DNA of 64,000 nt from G963674835 sp963674835 (GTDB taxonomy: Bacteria > Planctomycetota > Planctomycetia > Pirellulales > Thermoguttaceae), in the NCBI GenBank assembly GCA_963674835.2, contig CAXXKC010000003.1, positions 2,356,001 through 2,420,000 of the forward strand, read 5' to 3'. Positions 63,594 to 64,000 of this stretch are shown one piece after another (the stretch's first letter is position 1; each line of letters starts with the position of its first letter). The notes beneath the pieces are model-generated. The model saw only the letters and a program-made list of their open reading frames with translations. It was not told the origin of the DNA and searched no databases. A program made the translations under genes and the position numbers.

Positions 63594-64000
63594 CTAGAGG
63601 TCGGCCAAGACCACGTCGAGCACCCGGGGAACGAGACGCGTCCCCATCTGCAAAGTCGGAGCCATCACGCCGCCGAGATCTGAATCGTCCAAACCGGCGA
63701 TGTGTCCCAGTTCGTGAGTGACCACAGTAAGCAGGTCAACGTGGTCCACGGCTTCTGAGGCGACGGCTTGCAGGGTGCCATCGGCGAGCGCCGGACTGAA
63801 TTCCTGGTCGTCGCTGGGCGTTGAGTCCACGAACCATCCGCGGCCGGTGGCATTCCAGTCGAGCCAGACGGTATCGCCACTGGTCATGCCTAGGTACAGC
63901 CCATCCAGGTCGCTGACGAGGAAAGTCGCACTCTGCATTTTGTCGAGCGATTCCTGATCTGCGCCGGCTGCCGCCCAACGCTCGATGGCCTCTTGGACGA
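63594..64000 (-). CDS. C-terminal part of a metzincin-like surface metalloprotease (5' end outside window)
   Basis: The minus-strand frame is open to the window edge, so only the last ~135 residues are visible (from VQEAIERWAAAGADQE to VLDVVLADL). The zinc site is TVVTHELGHIAGLDDSD, an HExxHxxGxxD motif in which the third ligand position is Asp rather than the His of matrixins. A conserved-looking GGVMAPTLQMGTR follows, possibly the Met-turn. LYLGMTSGDTVWLDWNATGRGWFVD precedes it. Planctomycete surface proteins often carry such a matrixin-like domain at their C-terminus. It converges on the BBP7 gene. Confidence 0.75.
   Translation of the reverse strand, partial: VQEAIERWAAAGADQESLDKMQSATFLVSDLDGLYLGMTSGDTVWLDWNATGRGWFVDSTPSDDQEFSPALADGTLQAVASEAVDHVDLLTVVTHELGHIAGLDDSDLGGVMAPTLQMGTRLVPRVLDVVLADL

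Overview
The window looks like chromosomal DNA of a GC-rich member of the Planctomycetota. The markers are twelve secreted S1 sulfatases, a DUF1080 protein, a BBP7-type outer-membrane barrel protein, Tat-exported oxidoreductases, several secreted glycosidases and long Ig/IPT-repeat surface proteins. No tRNA, rRNA, CRISPR array, intact insertion sequence or phage gene was recognised.

Layout. 1-5306: C-terminal part of a very large Ig/IPT-repeat surface protein, then a broken Tat-leader gene (5538-6012). 6258-11638: a Tat-exported FAD oxidoreductase, a GH29 alpha-L-fucosidase and a secreted glycosidase-like protein. 11759-16764: a minus-strand operon with a GDP-mannose 3,5-epimerase-like enzyme, a GHMP-type kinase, a tandem nucleotidyltransferase, an RbsD/FucU mutarotase, a second GH29 enzyme and the first 53 codons of a mannose-1-phosphate guanylyltransferase. 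A divergent AraC regulator follows. 17896-21425: DUF1080 protein and GH78-like alpha-L-rhamnosidase. 21886-27933: central metabolism, with a GTP-type PEP carboxykinase fused in one frame to a class I aminotransferase, an alpha-glucan phosphorylase and a thioesterase. 28056-32290: flavodoxin-fold reductase, secreted TIM-barrel protein, small membrane protein and MGDG-synthase-like glycosyltransferase. 32944-34284: Tat-type Gfo/Idh/MocA oxidoreductase. 34404-59702: a sulfatase island (twelve sulfatases in about 25 kb) that also holds a PhoD-like phosphatase, a calcineurin-like phosphoesterase and an Asp-box sialidase-like protein. 60250-64000: PadR regulator, small secreted beta protein, BBP7 barrel protein and the C-terminal end of a metzincin-like surface protease.

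Taken together, most of the window serves extracellular breakdown of sulfated, fucose- and rhamnose-containing polysaccharides. Sulfatases strip sulfate, GH29/GH78 enzymes release deoxysugars, and the operon at 12-17 kb could activate or interconvert the released or GDP-linked sugars. The observations most worth following are the PEPCK-aminotransferase fusion, the sugar-activation operon with its truncated guanylyltransferase, and a 64-bp structured repeat present at two loci 35 kb apart with a compensatory stem change. The size and domain variety of the sulfatase island, including one member with an atypical modification motif, also deserve attention.
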